Source: Francisella salimarina
GTDB taxonomy: Bacteria; Pseudomonadota; Gammaproteobacteria; Francisellales; Francisellaceae
NCBI RefSeq assembly: GCF_007923265.1
Contig: NZ_VOJA01000005.1
Coordinates: forward strand, 62,001-126,000
Direction of reading: 5' to 3'
Length of the DNA: 64,000 nucleotides
Shown: positions 52,244-62,514 of the stretch, piece by piece
How the letters are laid out: the number at the start of each line of letters is the position of its first letter
How positions within the stretch are numbered: position 1 is the first letter of the stretch
The notes under the pieces: model-generated
What the model saw: only the letters and a program-made list of their open reading frames with translations
The model's database searches: none
Told to the model about the DNA's origin: nothing
Translations under genes and position numbers: made by a program

Positions 52244-54151
52244 ATGATAAATATTAAATTTCCTGATGGCTCGATAAGAGAGTTTGAAAAAGGCGTTAAT
52301 TCATTACAAGTTGCAAAATCTATTTCTCCAGGTTTGGCTAAAGTAACTGTGGGAGTATACATAAATGGCCAGTTAACAGATGCTAAAGATATTATTGAGA
52401 ATGATTGTGAATTAAAGCTTATCACAACAAAAGATTCTGAAGGCTTAGAAATTTTACGCCATTCATGTGCGCATCTTTTAGCTCATGCAGTCAAAGAGTT
52501 GTATCCAAATACAGAAGTTACGATTGGACCTGTTGTTGATAATGGATTTTATTATGATTTTTCTTTCAAAGAAGCTATCGGTGAGGCGGATTTGCCGAAG
52601 ATCGAAAAGAAAATGAAAGAGCTTGCTAAGAAAGGGACCCCTGTAAGTTATAAAGTTGTTTCTAAAGACGCGGCTATAGAGTTTTTTAAAGCTCAAGGTG
52701 AGAATTATAAAGTCGATATAATAGATAGTATTCCAGCAGATCAACAAATTAAGATTTACACTCAAGGGGAGTTTAGTGATCTTTGTCGTGGTCCACATAT
52801 ACCAAGCACATCTGTTATCAAAGCTTTTAAGCTTACTAAGTTAGCAGGAGCATATTGGAGAGGTGATTCTAATAATGAAATGTTGACTCGTATCTATGGA
52901 ACGTGTTGGGCGACTAAAGAAGATTTAGATCAGTACTTAAATATGTTAGAGGAAGCAGAAAAGCGCGATCATAGAAAAATTGGTAAAGCTTTGGATTTAT
53001 TTCACTTTCAAGAAGATTCACCAGGCATTGCTTTTTGGCATGATAATGGTGTTAGAATTTGGCGTGAAGTAGAGGATTACATGCGTGCTTCAAATAAAAA
53101 ATATGGGTGTAGTGAAATAAGGACTCCTTTGATAGCAGATTTTAGTCTGTGGGAAAAGTCAGGACATGCTTCAAAATATGCTGAGAATATGTTTGCAACA
53201 AAATCTGAAAATAGAGATTTTGCAATTAGACCGATGAACTGTCCAACTTGTGTACAAGTTTATAATACAAAGCTTCACAGTTATAGGGATCTGCCTATTA
53301 GAATGGCTGAGTTCGGAATAGTGCATAGGAATGAACCATCGGGGTCTTTGCATGGATTATTAAGGGTACGCAGTTTTACTCAAGATGATGGCCATGTCTT
53401 TTGTGCTCCAGAACAAGTTGAAGAAGAAGTGATCTTAATGGTTAAACAATGTTTTGAGGTTTATCAAGATTTTGGGTTCAATGATTTTACAGTCAAGATC
53501 GCACTTAGACCAGATAAGAGAATAGGTGATGATGAGACTTGGGATAAGTCTGAGCAAATGCTAAAAAATGCTCTTGATGCTCATAATGTGAATTATGAGC
53601 TATTGCCAGGTGAAGGTGCATTTTATGGCCCTAAGATTGAGTTTCATTTAAAAGATGCTATTGGTAGAAGTTGGCAGTGCGGAACAATACAGTTGGATTT
53701 CTCTATGCCTGATAGACTTGGAGCTACATATATTGACAAAAATGGTAATAAGCAAGTTCCTGTAATGTTACATAGAGCTATTGTGGGATCTTTAGAAAGA
53801 TTTATTGGAATGTTGATAGAGCATTATGCAGGGAATATGCCGTTATGGTTAACACCTGTGCAAGTAGCTGTCATGGGTATCAGTAATCATCAAGATGAAT
53901 ATTGCCAAGAAGTCTTTGAAACCTTAGAAAAAAATGGTGTTCGAGCGAAATTAGACTTGAGAAATGAAAAAATAGGGTTTAAAATACGTGAGCATACTCT
54001 TTTGCGTGTTCCATACCTTGTTATATTGGGTAAAAACGAGCAAGAGCAAAAGATTGTTACTATAAGAAGGCATAACGGTGAAGATCTTGGGCAGATGTCT
54101 ACAGGAGATTTTTGCACTTTCTTAAGTGAGCAAATTAAAGCAAAAAAATAA
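52244..54151 (+). CDS. thrS: Threonyl-tRNA synthetase
   Basis: This 635-residue class II synthetase has an N-terminal TGS domain (INIKFPDGSIREFEKG), an editing domain with HSCAHLLAHAV and CRGPHIPST, a catalytic core with RPMNCPTCVQVY (the zinc Cys) and SFTQDDGHVFC, and a C-terminal anticodon-binding domain. All are standard. The ATG at 52244 has no strong ribosome site. It leads thrS-infC-rpmI-rplT, the usual operon. Confidence 0.96.
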   Translation: MINIKFPDGSIREFEKGVNSLQVAKSISPGLAKVTVGVYINGQLTDAKDIIENDCELKLITTKDSEGLEILRHSCAHLLAHAVKELYPNTEVTIGPVVDNGFYYDFSFKEAIGEADLPKIEKKMKELAKKGTPVSYKVVSKDAAIEFFKAQGENYKVDIIDSIPADQQIKIYTQGEFSDLCRGPHIPSTSVIKAFKLTKLAGAYWRGDSNNEMLTRIYGTCWATKEDLDQYLNMLEEAEKRDHRKIGKALDLFHFQEDSPGIAFWHDNGVRIWREVEDYMRASNKKYGCSEIRTPLIADFSLWEKSGHASKYAENMFATKSENRDFAIRPMNCPTCVQVYNTKLHSYRDLPIRMAEFGIVHRNEPSGSLHGLLRVRSFTQDDGHVFCAPEQVEEEVILMVKQCFEVYQDFGFNDFTVKIALRPDKRIGDDETWDKSEQMLKNALDAHNVNYELLPGEGAFYGPKIEFHLKDAIGRSWQCGTIQLDFSMPDRLGATYIDKNGNKQVPVMLHRAIVGSLERFIGMLIEHYAGNMPLWLTPVQVAVMGISNHQDEYCQEVFETLEKNGVRAKLDLRNEKIGFKIREHTLLRVPYLVILGKNEQEQKIVTIRRHNGEDLGQMSTGDFCTFLSEQIKAKK

Positions 54152-54161
54152 TAATTTCTGT

Positions 54162-54178
54162 GGAGGAAAAAAGTTATT
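54162..54178 (+). promoter_or_regulatory. Ribosome site and AUU start of infC
   Basis: GGAGG at 54162-54166 lies nine bases before ATT at 54176-54178, which is in frame with all of IF3. ATT is a start almost unique to infC. It allows IF3 to repress its own translation by rejecting non-canonical starts. Confidence 0.85.
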
Positions 54179-54694
54179 AAAACGGATAAAAAAGCACCTA
54201 TAAATGAGCAAATCAGAGCAAAAGAGGTGCGTTTAGTTGGTGTTGATGGAGAGCAAATAGGAATTGTATCTATCAATGAGGCTTTAGCATTAGCTGAAGA
54301 AGCTAATGTTGATTTGGTTGAAATGGTAGCTAATGCTAATCCACCAGTTTGTCGTTTGATGGACTATGGTAAGTACTTATTCGAACAGGGTAAGAAAAAA
54401 GCACAAGCTAAAAAGAACCAAAAGCAGACACAGGTAAAAGAAGTAAAGCTTAGACCTGTGACTGATGTAGGGGACTATCAGGTAAAACTACGCAACCTGA
54501 TAAAGTTTCTAGAAAAGGGCGATAAAGTAAAAGTCACACTTAGATTCAGAGGTAGAGAAATGTCACATAAAGAGCTAGGCATGGAAATGCTTAAGCGTAT
54601 GGCAAACGATGCTGCTGAATATGGTGCGGTGGAACACCAACCTAAAATGGAAGGTCGCCAAATGATTATGGTTTTAGGACCTAAGAAAAAGTAG
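54176..54694 (+). CDS. infC: Translation initiation factor IF-3, AUU start
   Basis: This 172-residue IF3 has the N-terminal domain with [19 protein letters not shown] and [14 protein letters not shown], then the C-terminal domain [20 protein letters not shown] ending in [13 protein letters not shown]. The frame starts at ATT 54176, 25 bases after the thrS stop. A shorter reading from GTG at 54227 would lose the first 17 residues, including the conserved INEQIRA segment, and lacks a ribosome site. AUU is the usual start of infC in enterobacteria. Confidence 0.95.
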   Translation: MKTDKKAPINEQIRAKEVRLVGVDGEQIGIVSINEALALAEEANVDLVEMVANANPPVCRLMDYGKYLFEQGKKKAQAKKNQKQTQVKEVKLRPVTDVGDYQVKLRNLIKFLEKGDKVKVTLRFRGREMSHKELGMEMLKRMANDAAEYGAVEHQPKMEGRQMIMVLGPKKK

Positions 54695-54738
54695 TAAATA
54701 AATAATAATAACAATTAATACAATGCGGAGTATTTAAA

Positions 54739-54936
54739 ATGCCTAAGTTAAAAACTAAGAGTGGTGCTGCTAAGCGCTTTAAAAAGACTGGTAAGGGTGG
54801 TTTCAAACACCGTTGTGCAAATCGTGCTCATATCAATACTAAGATGACTACTAAAAGAAAGCGTCATTTAAGAGGTATGAATCAAGTAGCTAAAGTTGAT
54901 CAAGCTAGCCTAGTTCAACAGATGCCATACGCATAA
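54739..54936 (+). CDS. rpmI: 50S ribosomal protein L35
   Basis: This 65-residue very basic protein starts [20 protein letters not shown] and includes [19 protein letters not shown], the standard L35 pattern. It lies 44 bases after infC and 35 bases before rplT. L20 is known to control rpmI-rplT translation in E. coli; whether the leader structure exists here was not worked out. Confidence 0.97.
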   Translation: MPKLKTKSGAAKRFKKTGKGGFKHRCANRAHINTKMTTKRKRHLRGMNQVAKVDQASLVQQMPYA

Positions 54937-54971
54937 GTTTGTTTATCAATTTTTAAAGTGGAGACTAAATA

Positions 54972-55328
54972 ATGTCAAGAGTAAAAAGAGGCGTAACAGC
55001 ACGCGCACGTCATAAGAAGATTTTAAATCAAGCTAAAGGTTACTATGGTGCTCGTTCAAGAGTATATAGAGTAGCTAAGCAAGCTGTAATTAAAGCTGGT
55101 CAATACGCTTATAGAGATCGCAAAGTTAAAAAAAGAACATTCAGATCTCTTTGGATTGTTCGTATTAATGCTGCTGCTAGACAACATGATATTAGCTATA
55201 GCCAATTGATCAATGGCTTAAACAAAGCTGGTGTTGAGCTAGATAGAAAAGCATTAGCTGAATTAGCTGTATACAACAAAGATGCTTTCGCTGCTGTTGT
55301 TGAAAAAGCAAAAGCTGCTTTAGCTTAA
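54972..55328 (+). CDS. rplT: 50S ribosomal protein L20
   Basis: This 118-residue L20 starts [20 protein letters not shown] and includes [20 protein letters not shown] and [20 protein letters not shown]. All are canonical. A GTGGAG site precedes the ATG. It ends the thrS operon; no clear terminator hairpin was seen in the 38 bases before the next gene. Confidence 0.97.
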   Translation: MSRVKRGVTARARHKKILNQAKGYYGARSRVYRVAKQAVIKAGQYAYRDRKVKKRTFRSLWIVRINAAARQHDISYSQLINGLNKAGVELDRKALAELAVYNKDAFAAVVEKAKAALA

Positions 55329-55366
55329 TTGAGTATTCTAATCAAATTTTTTCTTTATAAAATCTT

Positions 55367-56068
55367 GTGAAATTCATAAATCCCTTACTTGTTAAAAGGC
55401 TTATTTTAGTCTTTTTTTTAAGTATAGGTATTTTTGTGTTTTTAATTCTCAATGGCTATAAATATTTAGATTTAGATAAGATCAACTTTGCTTACGAGAG
55501 AGCTAATTCTTACATAGATAATCATACAATACTAGCCTCTTTTAGTTATGCTTGCATATATATTTTGACAGTATTCTTTTCTGTTCCAATCAAACCATTC
55601 TTAAAAATACTTGCCGGACTTTTATTTGGGCTCGTGTTGGGTTTTTTTATTTGTTTATTCTCAGCCACGTTGGGAGCGATGTTAGCTTTTTTGATTATTA
55701 AATATAATTGGGGAGAGGTTCAAGCAAATCCAAGATTTAAGATCGTTTCAAGATTTAAATTGTTGGTAGAAAATTATCCTGTGTCTATATTGTTGATTTC
55801 TAGAATTTTACCAATTCCTTTTTTTGTTCCAAATATTTTGGCAGGAATTTTAAAAGTTAAAAACAGTATCTTCTTTTTGACTACTTTGATTGGCATTATT
55901 CCTATAACATTTATATATGTATGGTTTGGTGTTCATTTTAAAAACTCTCAATTAGATTATACTAAATTGTTCGATTATAAGTTTGTATTAGCTGTTGTAA
56001 TTCTGCTATTGTTGACACTACTTCCTTTTATTTTCAAATTTATTTTGCGATGGAAGAAGAGTGCTTAG
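55367..56068 (+). CDS. TVP38/TMEM64-family membrane protein
   Basis: This 233-residue membrane protein has about six helices and the VTT (DedA-related) pattern: a membrane segment, VFFSVPIKPFLKILAGLLFG near residue 70, then GFFICLFSATLGAMLAFLI and a second half with RILPIPFFVPNILAGILKVK. The FxxxRxxPxxPxxxxN motif is the TVP38 signature. A GTG start at 55367 is assumed, without a strong ribosome site. It may belong with the rplT transcript. Confidence 0.83.
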   Translation: MKFINPLLVKRLILVFFLSIGIFVFLILNGYKYLDLDKINFAYERANSYIDNHTILASFSYACIYILTVFFSVPIKPFLKILAGLLFGLVLGFFICLFSATLGAMLAFLIIKYNWGEVQANPRFKIVSRFKLLVENYPVSILLISRILPIPFFVPNILAGILKVKNSIFFLTTLIGIIPITFIYVWFGVHFKNSQLDYTKLFDYKFVLAVVILLLLTLLPFIFKFILRWKKSA

Positions 56069-56090
56069 ATAAGATTATATTTCTATAGAT

Positions 56091-56894
56091 TTAAGCATGT
56101 TTCTTTAGGCCTTTTATTTTATAGACTTTAAGCTTAATGTAGCGAACAAGTGATCGGTCCTGTATATGCAGAACCTCTTTAGCATTACGTGGATGAACCT
56201 TTTCGATATCAATAATCGATTTATTGAGCATTAGTCCGTGTGTATGGGTTAAAAGTTTGTTTTTATTTGCAAAAGGATTGTGATACAACACGGATGATAG
56301 TTCTTGATTGATTTTCTCTAACTTTTTATCGTTTGGATTACTTACAACACCCATAATAGCAAAGTTTACATCGGTATCTTCATATTTTTTTTCATCATAG
56401 TAGTTTTGACTATTTGTGAAAATATTTTCTCTATTTATGGGGGCTTTAGTTATAGCTTCAGCATTTACTGCTGAAAACTGTACACATCCAACAATGGCAA
56501 AAGGAGATTTGATTTGATTGTAAATCTGTCGATATATATCAGCTAATGTACTTTCTTTATCAAAAGAAAAATATTTAGCTATATAGTTTACAGGAGTGTT
56601 TTTAGGAATAAGAAATATCCCAGTTGTTACGAATTCTGGTCCCCACATCAGGGGATCTCTTTCTGTTCTGCTAACATCTGTTCTTGAAGAATAAATCATA
56701 TCATTAAGCAAAATGCATTCACCAAGGTTATAAATACTTTGAGGTGAGCCTAATTCAAAACCATAATCAAAATTACTTGCAAGGAAACGTTTATATTTTA
56801 ACTCTTCAGGAACTATGCCTTGGATGACATTATCAACATGGCCTATATATGATAGAGTTTCAGAATTATCATTTTGTTTTTCTAGAAAAATCAT
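56091..56894 (-). CDS. Unrecognised cytoplasmic protein, weakly AlsD-like
   Basis: This 267-residue protein has no signal peptide or membrane segment. GECILLNDMIYSSR near residue 60, SPFAIVGCVQFSA near 130 and LTHTHGLMLNKS near 220 faintly recall the alpha-acetolactate decarboxylase pattern (a conserved LDG-x-x-Y, a TPFAVV strand and a late His motif). The zinc-binding His arrangement cannot be confirmed. It lies between a membrane protein and rpiA and reads away from rplT. Function is unknown. Confidence 0.5.
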   Translation of the reverse strand: MIFLEKQNDNSETLSYIGHVDNVIQGIVPEELKYKRFLASNFDYGFELGSPQSIYNLGECILLNDMIYSSRTDVSRTERDPLMWGPEFVTTGIFLIPKNTPVNYIAKYFSFDKESTLADIYRQIYNQIKSPFAIVGCVQFSAVNAEAITKAPINRENIFTNSQNYYDEKKYEDTDVNFAIMGVVSNPNDKKLEKINQELSSVLYHNPFANKNKLLTHTHGLMLNKSIIDIEKVHPRNAKEVLHIQDRSLVRYIKLKVYKIKGLKKHA

Positions 56895-56940
56895 TAGGAG
56901 CGAGTCCTTATTTTGTAAAAGATGAAATTGTCAAAAATTA

Positions 56941-57615
56941 TTATAAAGTTACAATGGTCCCATCATTCTTTGCCATAATTACTTGATCAGCAGGTTTTAA
57001 TGCAAAAATTCCATTTGTTACAACTCCAGTGATTTGGTTTAGCTCTGTTTCAAGCTTTAGTGGATTATCTATTTTTAGGTTGTAGATATCTAGAATGACA
57101 TTGCCATTATCAGTTGTAGTCTGCTCTCTATATACAGGTTGACCGCCTAACTTAATTATTTCTCTAGCTACGTAACTTCTTGCCATTGGGATAACTTCTA
57201 CAGGAAGAGGAAACTCTCCTAGAGTATTCACTTTTTTAGATTCATCAATAATACAAATAAATTTTTTTGCTGCTGCGACACATATTTTCTCACGTGTAAG
57301 TGCTGCACCACCACCTTTGATAAGTTCTTTATGGCTATTACACTCATCAGCACCATCAATATACAAGTCTATATTTCCAGCATAATTTAAATCTACTACT
57401 TCAAACCCTAGTGCTTTAAGTTTTTTTGTGGAGTCTTCTGAGCTTGACACTACAGCTTTTATTTTATCTCTATAGTTAGCTAGCTCTTCGATTAAAAAGG
57501 CTACTGTGCTACCAGTGCCAACACCTAAGATTATTTCTGATGTAATATGTTTAGCAGCCTCGCTAGCGGCTAATTTTTTTAGCTCATCTTGTTTACTTTT
57601 TTTATTAAAAAACAT
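56941..57615 (-). CDS. rpiA: Ribose-5-phosphate isomerase A
   Basis: This 224-residue RpiA has [17 protein letters not shown] near residue 28, the substrate loop [13 protein letters not shown] near 83 and [20 protein letters not shown] near 98, giving the catalytic Asp-Gly-Ala-Asp and Lys. It ends with [14 protein letters not shown]. Together with rpe it handles the non-oxidative pentose phosphate steps. It is one base from the upstream transporter gene. Confidence 0.96.
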   Translation of the reverse strand: MFFNKKSKQDELKKLAASEAAKHITSEIILGVGTGSTVAFLIEELANYRDKIKAVVSSSEDSTKKLKALGFEVVDLNYAGNIDLYIDGADECNSHKELIKGGGAALTREKICVAAAKKFICIIDESKKVNTLGEFPLPVEVIPMARSYVAREIIKLGGQPVYREQTTTDNGNVILDIYNLKIDNPLKLETELNQITGVVTNGIFALKPADQVIMAKNDGTIVTL

Positions 57616-57616
57616 T

Positions 57617-58987
57617 TTAAAACTTTCTCTTGTTAAATATTTTATTGAAAATACTTCCTTTGATTATATATATGGTAATCAATACTATTGTTGCTATAAA
57701 TTGCCACATAATAGACATATGTATGAATATATAGCCAATACTAATAATAATGCATATAAACGGTATAATTATTCTTAGGGCTATATTGAATATTGGTGAT
57801 AGTTTAGTATTTGTGCTTTTAAGTATTTCATAACTAAGCTTTTGAGCATCATAAATCCAACCTATAATGAATACGTCAAATAAGAAGATAAATATGATGA
57901 CTATATGAAGAGCACTCATATTAGAGAAATCAACGTAAGCGATACCAGATTTGATAAAAAATATAGTTATAATAAAGGGAATTAATAGAGCTAGCAGTTT
58001 AGTATATAATTTCGTTCCAATTTGAAAAATATACTTCAATGATGTAACAAAAACTACTAGGTTAAGTGTTGTGAATATCACTTCAAGTAATAAGTAATAC
58101 ATCGGATAATTTGTTTTTACTATTTTAAAAATAGTTGTAATTTGTATACTTTCTGTTGGTTGTAGGTAGCTTCTGTAGTCACCTAATATGGCATATATAG
58201 TTATACAAATCATAAACGAAAAAATTATATTATAAAATATACTTTTAAATGCACTCGTCTTAAGCTTATTAAAGTTATTATCACCAATATTTATAATGTT
58301 TTTATAAAATGCTATTGATATAAAATTACTTAATATTGCGTAAACTAAAGCCAATCCAAACATACAACGAAGTTGTTCAGCCTTTTGATAGTTTATGCCA
58401 AAAAGGAAATCTTTTATTCCAATTATCCCTTGCGGAGTATATATGACTATTAACATTAATACAGTCACTAAATATAGAGATATGTGAGCTGTAGTCTTAA
58501 GCGTCTCATTTAGGTTTATTTTTTTCTTATCCGCAAGTATAAACATTAAAAGGATCGTAATGAATATTGCCAATAGAGATGTGTATATTGGGAAGTTGTT
58601 ACTAAATTTTAAGCTTTGATTACTCAGTCTATCAATAGCTGGAATATTATCAAAAAAATCTAAAACATAAGTTGACATGTTAAACATAATAAGAGCAACA
58701 AAGATAATCATTATTCCAGTTAATAATATACTAACAGGTTTAAATTTATTGCTGCCTGTGATTCTATAGACTAATTTATTATGAGAATTTAAGTCAGGGA
58801 AAGCTTTTTGGAAATATATTGCTATGAGGTTCATTGGATAGCATAATAAAACCAGAAAAGCGATATAAGCGTAGAAAAATTCTAGTCCGTTATATTTGAA
58901 AACATTTGAAAAGAATCCGAAGCTAAAGCATATAGATGCAGACACTAGCCCTGTAATCAAAGGTGTCGAAGTTTGTTTAATATTCAT
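57617..58987 (-). CDS. Multi-helix membrane transporter of unknown substrate
   Basis: This 456-residue integral membrane protein has 11-12 hydrophobic helices and almost no long soluble part. The spacing, with a first helix [16 protein letters not shown] broken by Gly and a short helix pair near residue 80-120, suggests the LeuT-like (sodium:neurotransmitter or amino acid) fold. No family signature was confirmed. The gene precedes rpiA by one base, and a lipoprotein gene precedes it by 19. Confidence 0.6.
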   Translation of the reverse strand: MNIKQTSTPLITGLVSASICFSFGFFSNVFKYNGLEFFYAYIAFLVLLCYPMNLIAIYFQKAFPDLNSHNKLVYRITGSNKFKPVSILLTGIMIIFVALIMFNMSTYVLDFFDNIPAIDRLSNQSLKFSNNFPIYTSLLAIFITILLMFILADKKKINLNETLKTTAHISLYLVTVLMLIVIYTPQGIIGIKDFLFGINYQKAEQLRCMFGLALVYAILSNFISIAFYKNIINIGDNNFNKLKTSAFKSIFYNIIFSFMICITIYAILGDYRSYLQPTESIQITTIFKIVKTNYPMYYLLLEVIFTTLNLVVFVTSLKYIFQIGTKLYTKLLALLIPFIITIFFIKSGIAYVDFSNMSALHIVIIFIFLFDVFIIGWIYDAQKLSYEILKSTNTKLSPIFNIALRIIIPFICIIISIGYIFIHMSIMWQFIATIVLITIYIIKGSIFNKIFNKRKF

Positions 58988-59006
58988 TAAATTTCCCTGT
59001 CATGTA

Positions 59007-59396
59007 CTAATTAATAGCGCAGTAATTACCGCGGAATGTTATGTTTACAATTAGCTTAGTACTTTTGTTGTATGAAACCCAAGTTGTACACATTAAAGCA
59101 CCAAACTGTACAAAGTGAGGATTTCTATTTGCCATAATTAAGCTATTCATTGGATTGCCAGCAAAAGCAGGAGTATTTGGATTTACTGCTTTTCTGACAT
59201 ATACATAAGTTTCAATATTAGGATCTGGAGATACTTGTATAACATCGTTGGGCATACCGAACTCTTTAGTATAGGAATAGATGTTTTTGCCAATCCATGC
59301 TTTTTGTTGTTCTATATACTTTTGTTTAGTAGCACATGAAAAAAGTGCTAATGCTAGTACTATTAAAGCTATTATTCTAAAAGAGTTTTTTTTCAT
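59007..59396 (-). CDS. Predicted lipoprotein
   Basis: This 129-residue protein has a lipoprotein signal peptide ending in LFSC (Cys near residue 21). The mature part, with WIGKNIYSYTKEFGMPNDVI and TTWVSYNKSTKLIVNITF, resembles small bacterial outer-membrane-associated lipoproteins with an SmpA/BamE-like beta-alpha pattern, seen weakly. It ends NYCAIN with a late Cys. It lies 11 bases downstream of mnmG. Confidence 0.6.
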   Translation of the reverse strand: MKKNSFRIIALIVLALALFSCATKQKYIEQQKAWIGKNIYSYTKEFGMPNDVIQVSPDPNIETYVYVRKAVNPNTPAFAGNPMNSLIMANRNPHFVQFGALMCTTWVSYNKSTKLIVNITFRGNYCAIN

Positions 59397-59407
59397 ATAT
59401 TTTCTTC

Positions 59408-61291
59408 CTATTTTATAAAGCCAGTTTTTTTCATGTATATAGTAAGTAATGATACTGCAGCAGGGGTTATGCCAGGTATACGAGATGCTTCTCCTAATGT
59501 TGTGGGCTTTTGTTCAGTTAGTTTCTGAAGAACTTCATTTGAAAGGCCTTTGACTTGAGAGTAGTCAAAGTTCTCAGGTATTGCTTTTAGTTCAAGAGTC
59601 GATATTTTTTCGATATCTTTATTTTGACGCTCTATGTAACCAGAATATTTAGCAGAGATCTCTATCTGTTCAATCACAGCCTCATCATTCAGTTTTAAGT
59701 TAACATCAGGAATTTGTTGTAATTTTTTATAGTCTAACTCTGGACGTTTTAGTAAGTCAAAAAGAGTGCTTTCACGAGTCATTTTTTTATCTAAATACTT
59801 TTCTAAGTCACGAGCTTTTTGGGTTTGAGGACCAATCCAAGTATTTTTCATCATAGCTATATTTTCATCTATAGCAGTTTTTTTATTGATAAAAAACTCT
59901 TGATCTTGTTTGTTTAGCAATCCTAATTCACAGGCTTTATCGGATAGTCTTAAATCTGCATTATCTTCACGTAAAATTAGTCTATACTCTGCACGGGATG
60001 TAAACATGCGATATGGTTCTTTAGTACCTTTGGTTATCAAGTCATCTATCAATACGCCCATATAGCTATTAGAACGAGTTGGGTACCATGATTTATCACT
60101 GTCTAGACTAATGGCAGCATTTATACCAGCAACTAAACCTTGAGCTCCAGCTTCCTCATACCCTGTGGTTCCATTAATTTGTCCAGCAAAGAATAAATTT
60201 TTAATATGCTTAGTTTCAAGGGTTGGTTTAAGGTCTCTAGGATCAAAGAAGTCGTATTCAATTGCATAACCTGGACGCATTATAAAAGCATTTTCAAAAC
60301 CCTTAATTGAGCGTATATACTCACATTGTACTTCAAATGGTAGGCTAGTTGATAAACCGTTAGGGTACAGCTCAATACTGTTTAAACCCTCAGGTTCAAC
60401 AAAAATTTGATGTCTGTCTTTCTCTGCAAATCTTACAATCTTATCTTCAATAGAAGGGCAGTAACGTGGTCCTATACCTTCTATAAGTCCACTGTACATT
60501 GCTGATTTGTCAAGATTGTTTGTGATAATCTCATGAGTTTTTGTGTTAGTATAAGTTATATAGCAAGGTATTTGTCTTGGATGTTCAATTTTTCCTTTTG
60601 AGAAAAATGAAAAGTGTGGTGTTGGAGTGTCACCGTGTTGTACATCCATAACACTAAAATCGACACTTCGACAATCTATACGTGGAGGAGTGCCTGTTTT
60701 GAGTCTATCTACTCTAAATGGTAATGCTCTTAAGCGAGCAGCTAATGCGTTTGATGGCTGATCTCCCGCTCGACCTCCAGCTTTAGAAACTTTGCCTATA
60801 TGTATTTTACCTCCTAAAAATGTCCCAACTGTAAGAACAACTTTTTTTGACTTGAAAGTTATTCCTGTTTTTGTGATAGCTCCAGATACAATTCCATTTT
60901 CGACTACTAAATCATCTACAGAATCTTGGAAAATATCTAAATTTTCTTGACCATTAAGTAAAGAATTAATAGCCTTTTTATATAAAACTCTATCTGCTTG
61001 AGCTCTTGTTGCTCTAACAGCTGGGCCTTTTCGAGAATTAAGGATTCTAAATTGAATACCTGCCATATCAATGGCTTTTGCCATAATACCGCCCATGGCA
61101 TCTATTTCTTTGACCAAGTGACCCTTGCCAATTCCACCAATGGCTGGGTTACAGGACATTTGTCCAATTGTGTCAATATTGTGAGTAAGTAGTAGAGTTT
61201 TTGCGCCTATACGTGCTGAAGCAGCAGCAGCTTCAACGCCTGCATGACCACCCCCAACAACAATAACATCATAAGTATTGTTATAAATCAT
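59408..61291 (-). CDS. mnmG: tRNA uridine 5-carboxymethylaminomethyl modification enzyme MnmG
   Basis: This 627-residue FAD enzyme pairs with MnmE to modify U34 of tRNAs reading split codon boxes. It has [19 protein letters not shown] at residue 10, [38 protein letters not shown] and a C-terminal helical domain with [13 protein letters not shown]. All family hallmarks are present. It diverges from the FUSC gene pair. Confidence 0.96.
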   Translation of the reverse strand: MIYNNTYDVIVVGGGHAGVEAAAASARIGAKTLLLTHNIDTIGQMSCNPAIGGIGKGHLVKEIDAMGGIMAKAIDMAGIQFRILNSRKGPAVRATRAQADRVLYKKAINSLLNGQENLDIFQDSVDDLVVENGIVSGAITKTGITFKSKKVVLTVGTFLGGKIHIGKVSKAGGRAGDQPSNALAARLRALPFRVDRLKTGTPPRIDCRSVDFSVMDVQHGDTPTPHFSFFSKGKIEHPRQIPCYITYTNTKTHEIITNNLDKSAMYSGLIEGIGPRYCPSIEDKIVRFAEKDRHQIFVEPEGLNSIELYPNGLSTSLPFEVQCEYIRSIKGFENAFIMRPGYAIEYDFFDPRDLKPTLETKHIKNLFFAGQINGTTGYEEAGAQGLVAGINAAISLDSDKSWYPTRSNSYMGVLIDDLITKGTKEPYRMFTSRAEYRLILREDNADLRLSDKACELGLLNKQDQEFFINKKTAIDENIAMMKNTWIGPQTQKARDLEKYLDKKMTRESTLFDLLKRPELDYKKLQQIPDVNLKLNDEAVIEQIEISAKYSGYIERQNKDIEKISTLELKAIPENFDYSQVKGLSNEVLQKLTEQKPTTLGEASRIPGITPAAVSLLTIYMKKTGFIK

Positions 61292-61434
61292 AAAGATATA
61301 AATGTGTATTTTATTTAAATGCTATTAAATTTTACTATATTTTAAAACAAAAATAACTATTCTAGTGATATTAATTAAGCAACTTTTGCAATATAATTCC
61401 TAAAATGTTTTTACTACTAAAAGTAGATTTGTAA

Positions 61435-62514
61435 ATGCTTAGTATTAGTGAGATATATCATAAATATGTTGATCAAGACCCTATGAAAGTATTTCAAGAT
61501 GGAGCTATCAAATCTGCAATTATACTTTTTTCATTTTTAGGTCTCGCAGCATTTTTAAATATTGATAAAAATCTTACTATTATAATTATATTATTTATGG
61601 CTAATTTGGCTGGAAGTATTCTGCTGGGGAGTATACAGGCTAAACGTTTGGCTTTTGCATTATATATGATTATAGTCATAATTATCGTTAATATATCTCC
61701 ATATGTTCACCCTTTGTTTGAAACTAATTTTATGCTAATAGTGTTTGTCGCTTTTATAGCATTTTGGTTTAGAAGGTTTGGAGAGGCTTTTACTATATTT
61801 CCGATGATGATTGTAGTCATTACTTGTATTTGTTTTGTGCGCTATCCATTGGAGAAGGACAATCATTTACATTTTACTCTTACAGCTATTTTGATTGGTT
61901 TGATTGTTTATCTGGTGATTATTAGAAACTACAAACTAATGAAGGCTAATGATGTTAGTAAAGTATTTAATGAGTTTTTAAAAAATTTTGTGCGTAACTA
62001 TATTGATACATTTGAAAAGGCAAAATATAGAAGGTTTACACAATCAGATGTTGTTGAAGTAAGTAATTTAAAGTACCAAAATATAAACTCGTTTAAAAAT
62101 CATGGCTTAATGTTCTTACGTAAAAGCCATCAAGAGCAATGGCGATATTTAAGTCATAACTTAGTGGTTTTTAATCGCTTAACATCAAAATTTTTACTGG
62201 TTTATAAAAAACTTACTATTGATTATGTTCGTTTAGGTTTTGAAGAAAGTGAAGCAAAAAAATTATCACAAGATTTAGAAAAAATTTATAAAAACACAAT
62301 GTTTTTGATGTTATATATACAAAAATCTGCTGAAGTTTTTGAAAAAAAATCTGAGGATATATCTCATTTGAAATATAAGTTTGAAATGAACTATATTCAT
62401 AAATATCAAAGAGATAAGCAAAAAAGAAAACTTTTATTTAGTAGTTTATTATTTTTGGATGATATGTTTATTGGTTTAGAAAATATCAGAGAGGCGTATT
62501 ATGATCTTATTTAA
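61435..62514 (+). CDS. FUSC-type exporter subunit, first half
   Basis: This 359-residue protein begins with about six membrane helices (first 160 residues, ending at LIVYLVIIRNYKLM) and then has a long cytoplasmic helical tail. It matches half of an aromatic-acid or fusaric-acid-type exporter (FUSC/AaeB-like), which in other bacteria is one chain with two such halves. The second half is encoded by the next gene, overlapping by 14 bases. The substrate is unknown, and the LysR gene opposite may control it. Confidence 0.65.
   Translation: MLSISEIYHKYVDQDPMKVFQDGAIKSAIILFSFLGLAAFLNIDKNLTIIIILFMANLAGSILLGSIQAKRLAFALYMIIVIIIVNISPYVHPLFETNFMLIVFVAFIAFWFRRFGEAFTIFPMMIVVITCICFVRYPLEKDNHLHFTLTAILIGLIVYLVIIRNYKLMKANDVSKVFNEFLKNFVRNYIDTFEKAKYRRFTQSDVVEVSNLKYQNINSFKNHGLMFLRKSHQEQWRYLSHNLVVFNRLTSKFLLVYKKLTIDYVRLGFEESEAKKLSQDLEKIYKNTMFLMLYIQKSAEVFEKKSEDISHLKYKFEMNYIHKYQRDKQKRKLLFSSLLFLDDMFIGLENIREAYYDLI

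Noticed and set aside
52159-52425. 88-residue minus-strand frame across the start of thrS
   Set aside because: Mostly antisense to the conserved TGS domain of ThrRS and without a ribosome site.
54927-55366. Rho-independent terminator after rplT
   Set aside because: A T-rich stretch is present, but no stable G+C hairpin precedes it. The same holds for most gene ends in this window, so no terminator is claimed.
62501-62514. Frameshift splitting one FUSC gene
   Set aside because: Both frames have their own start and stop, the second has an ATG, and both tails look complete, so a real two-gene arrangement is preferred. It remains listed as a finding.
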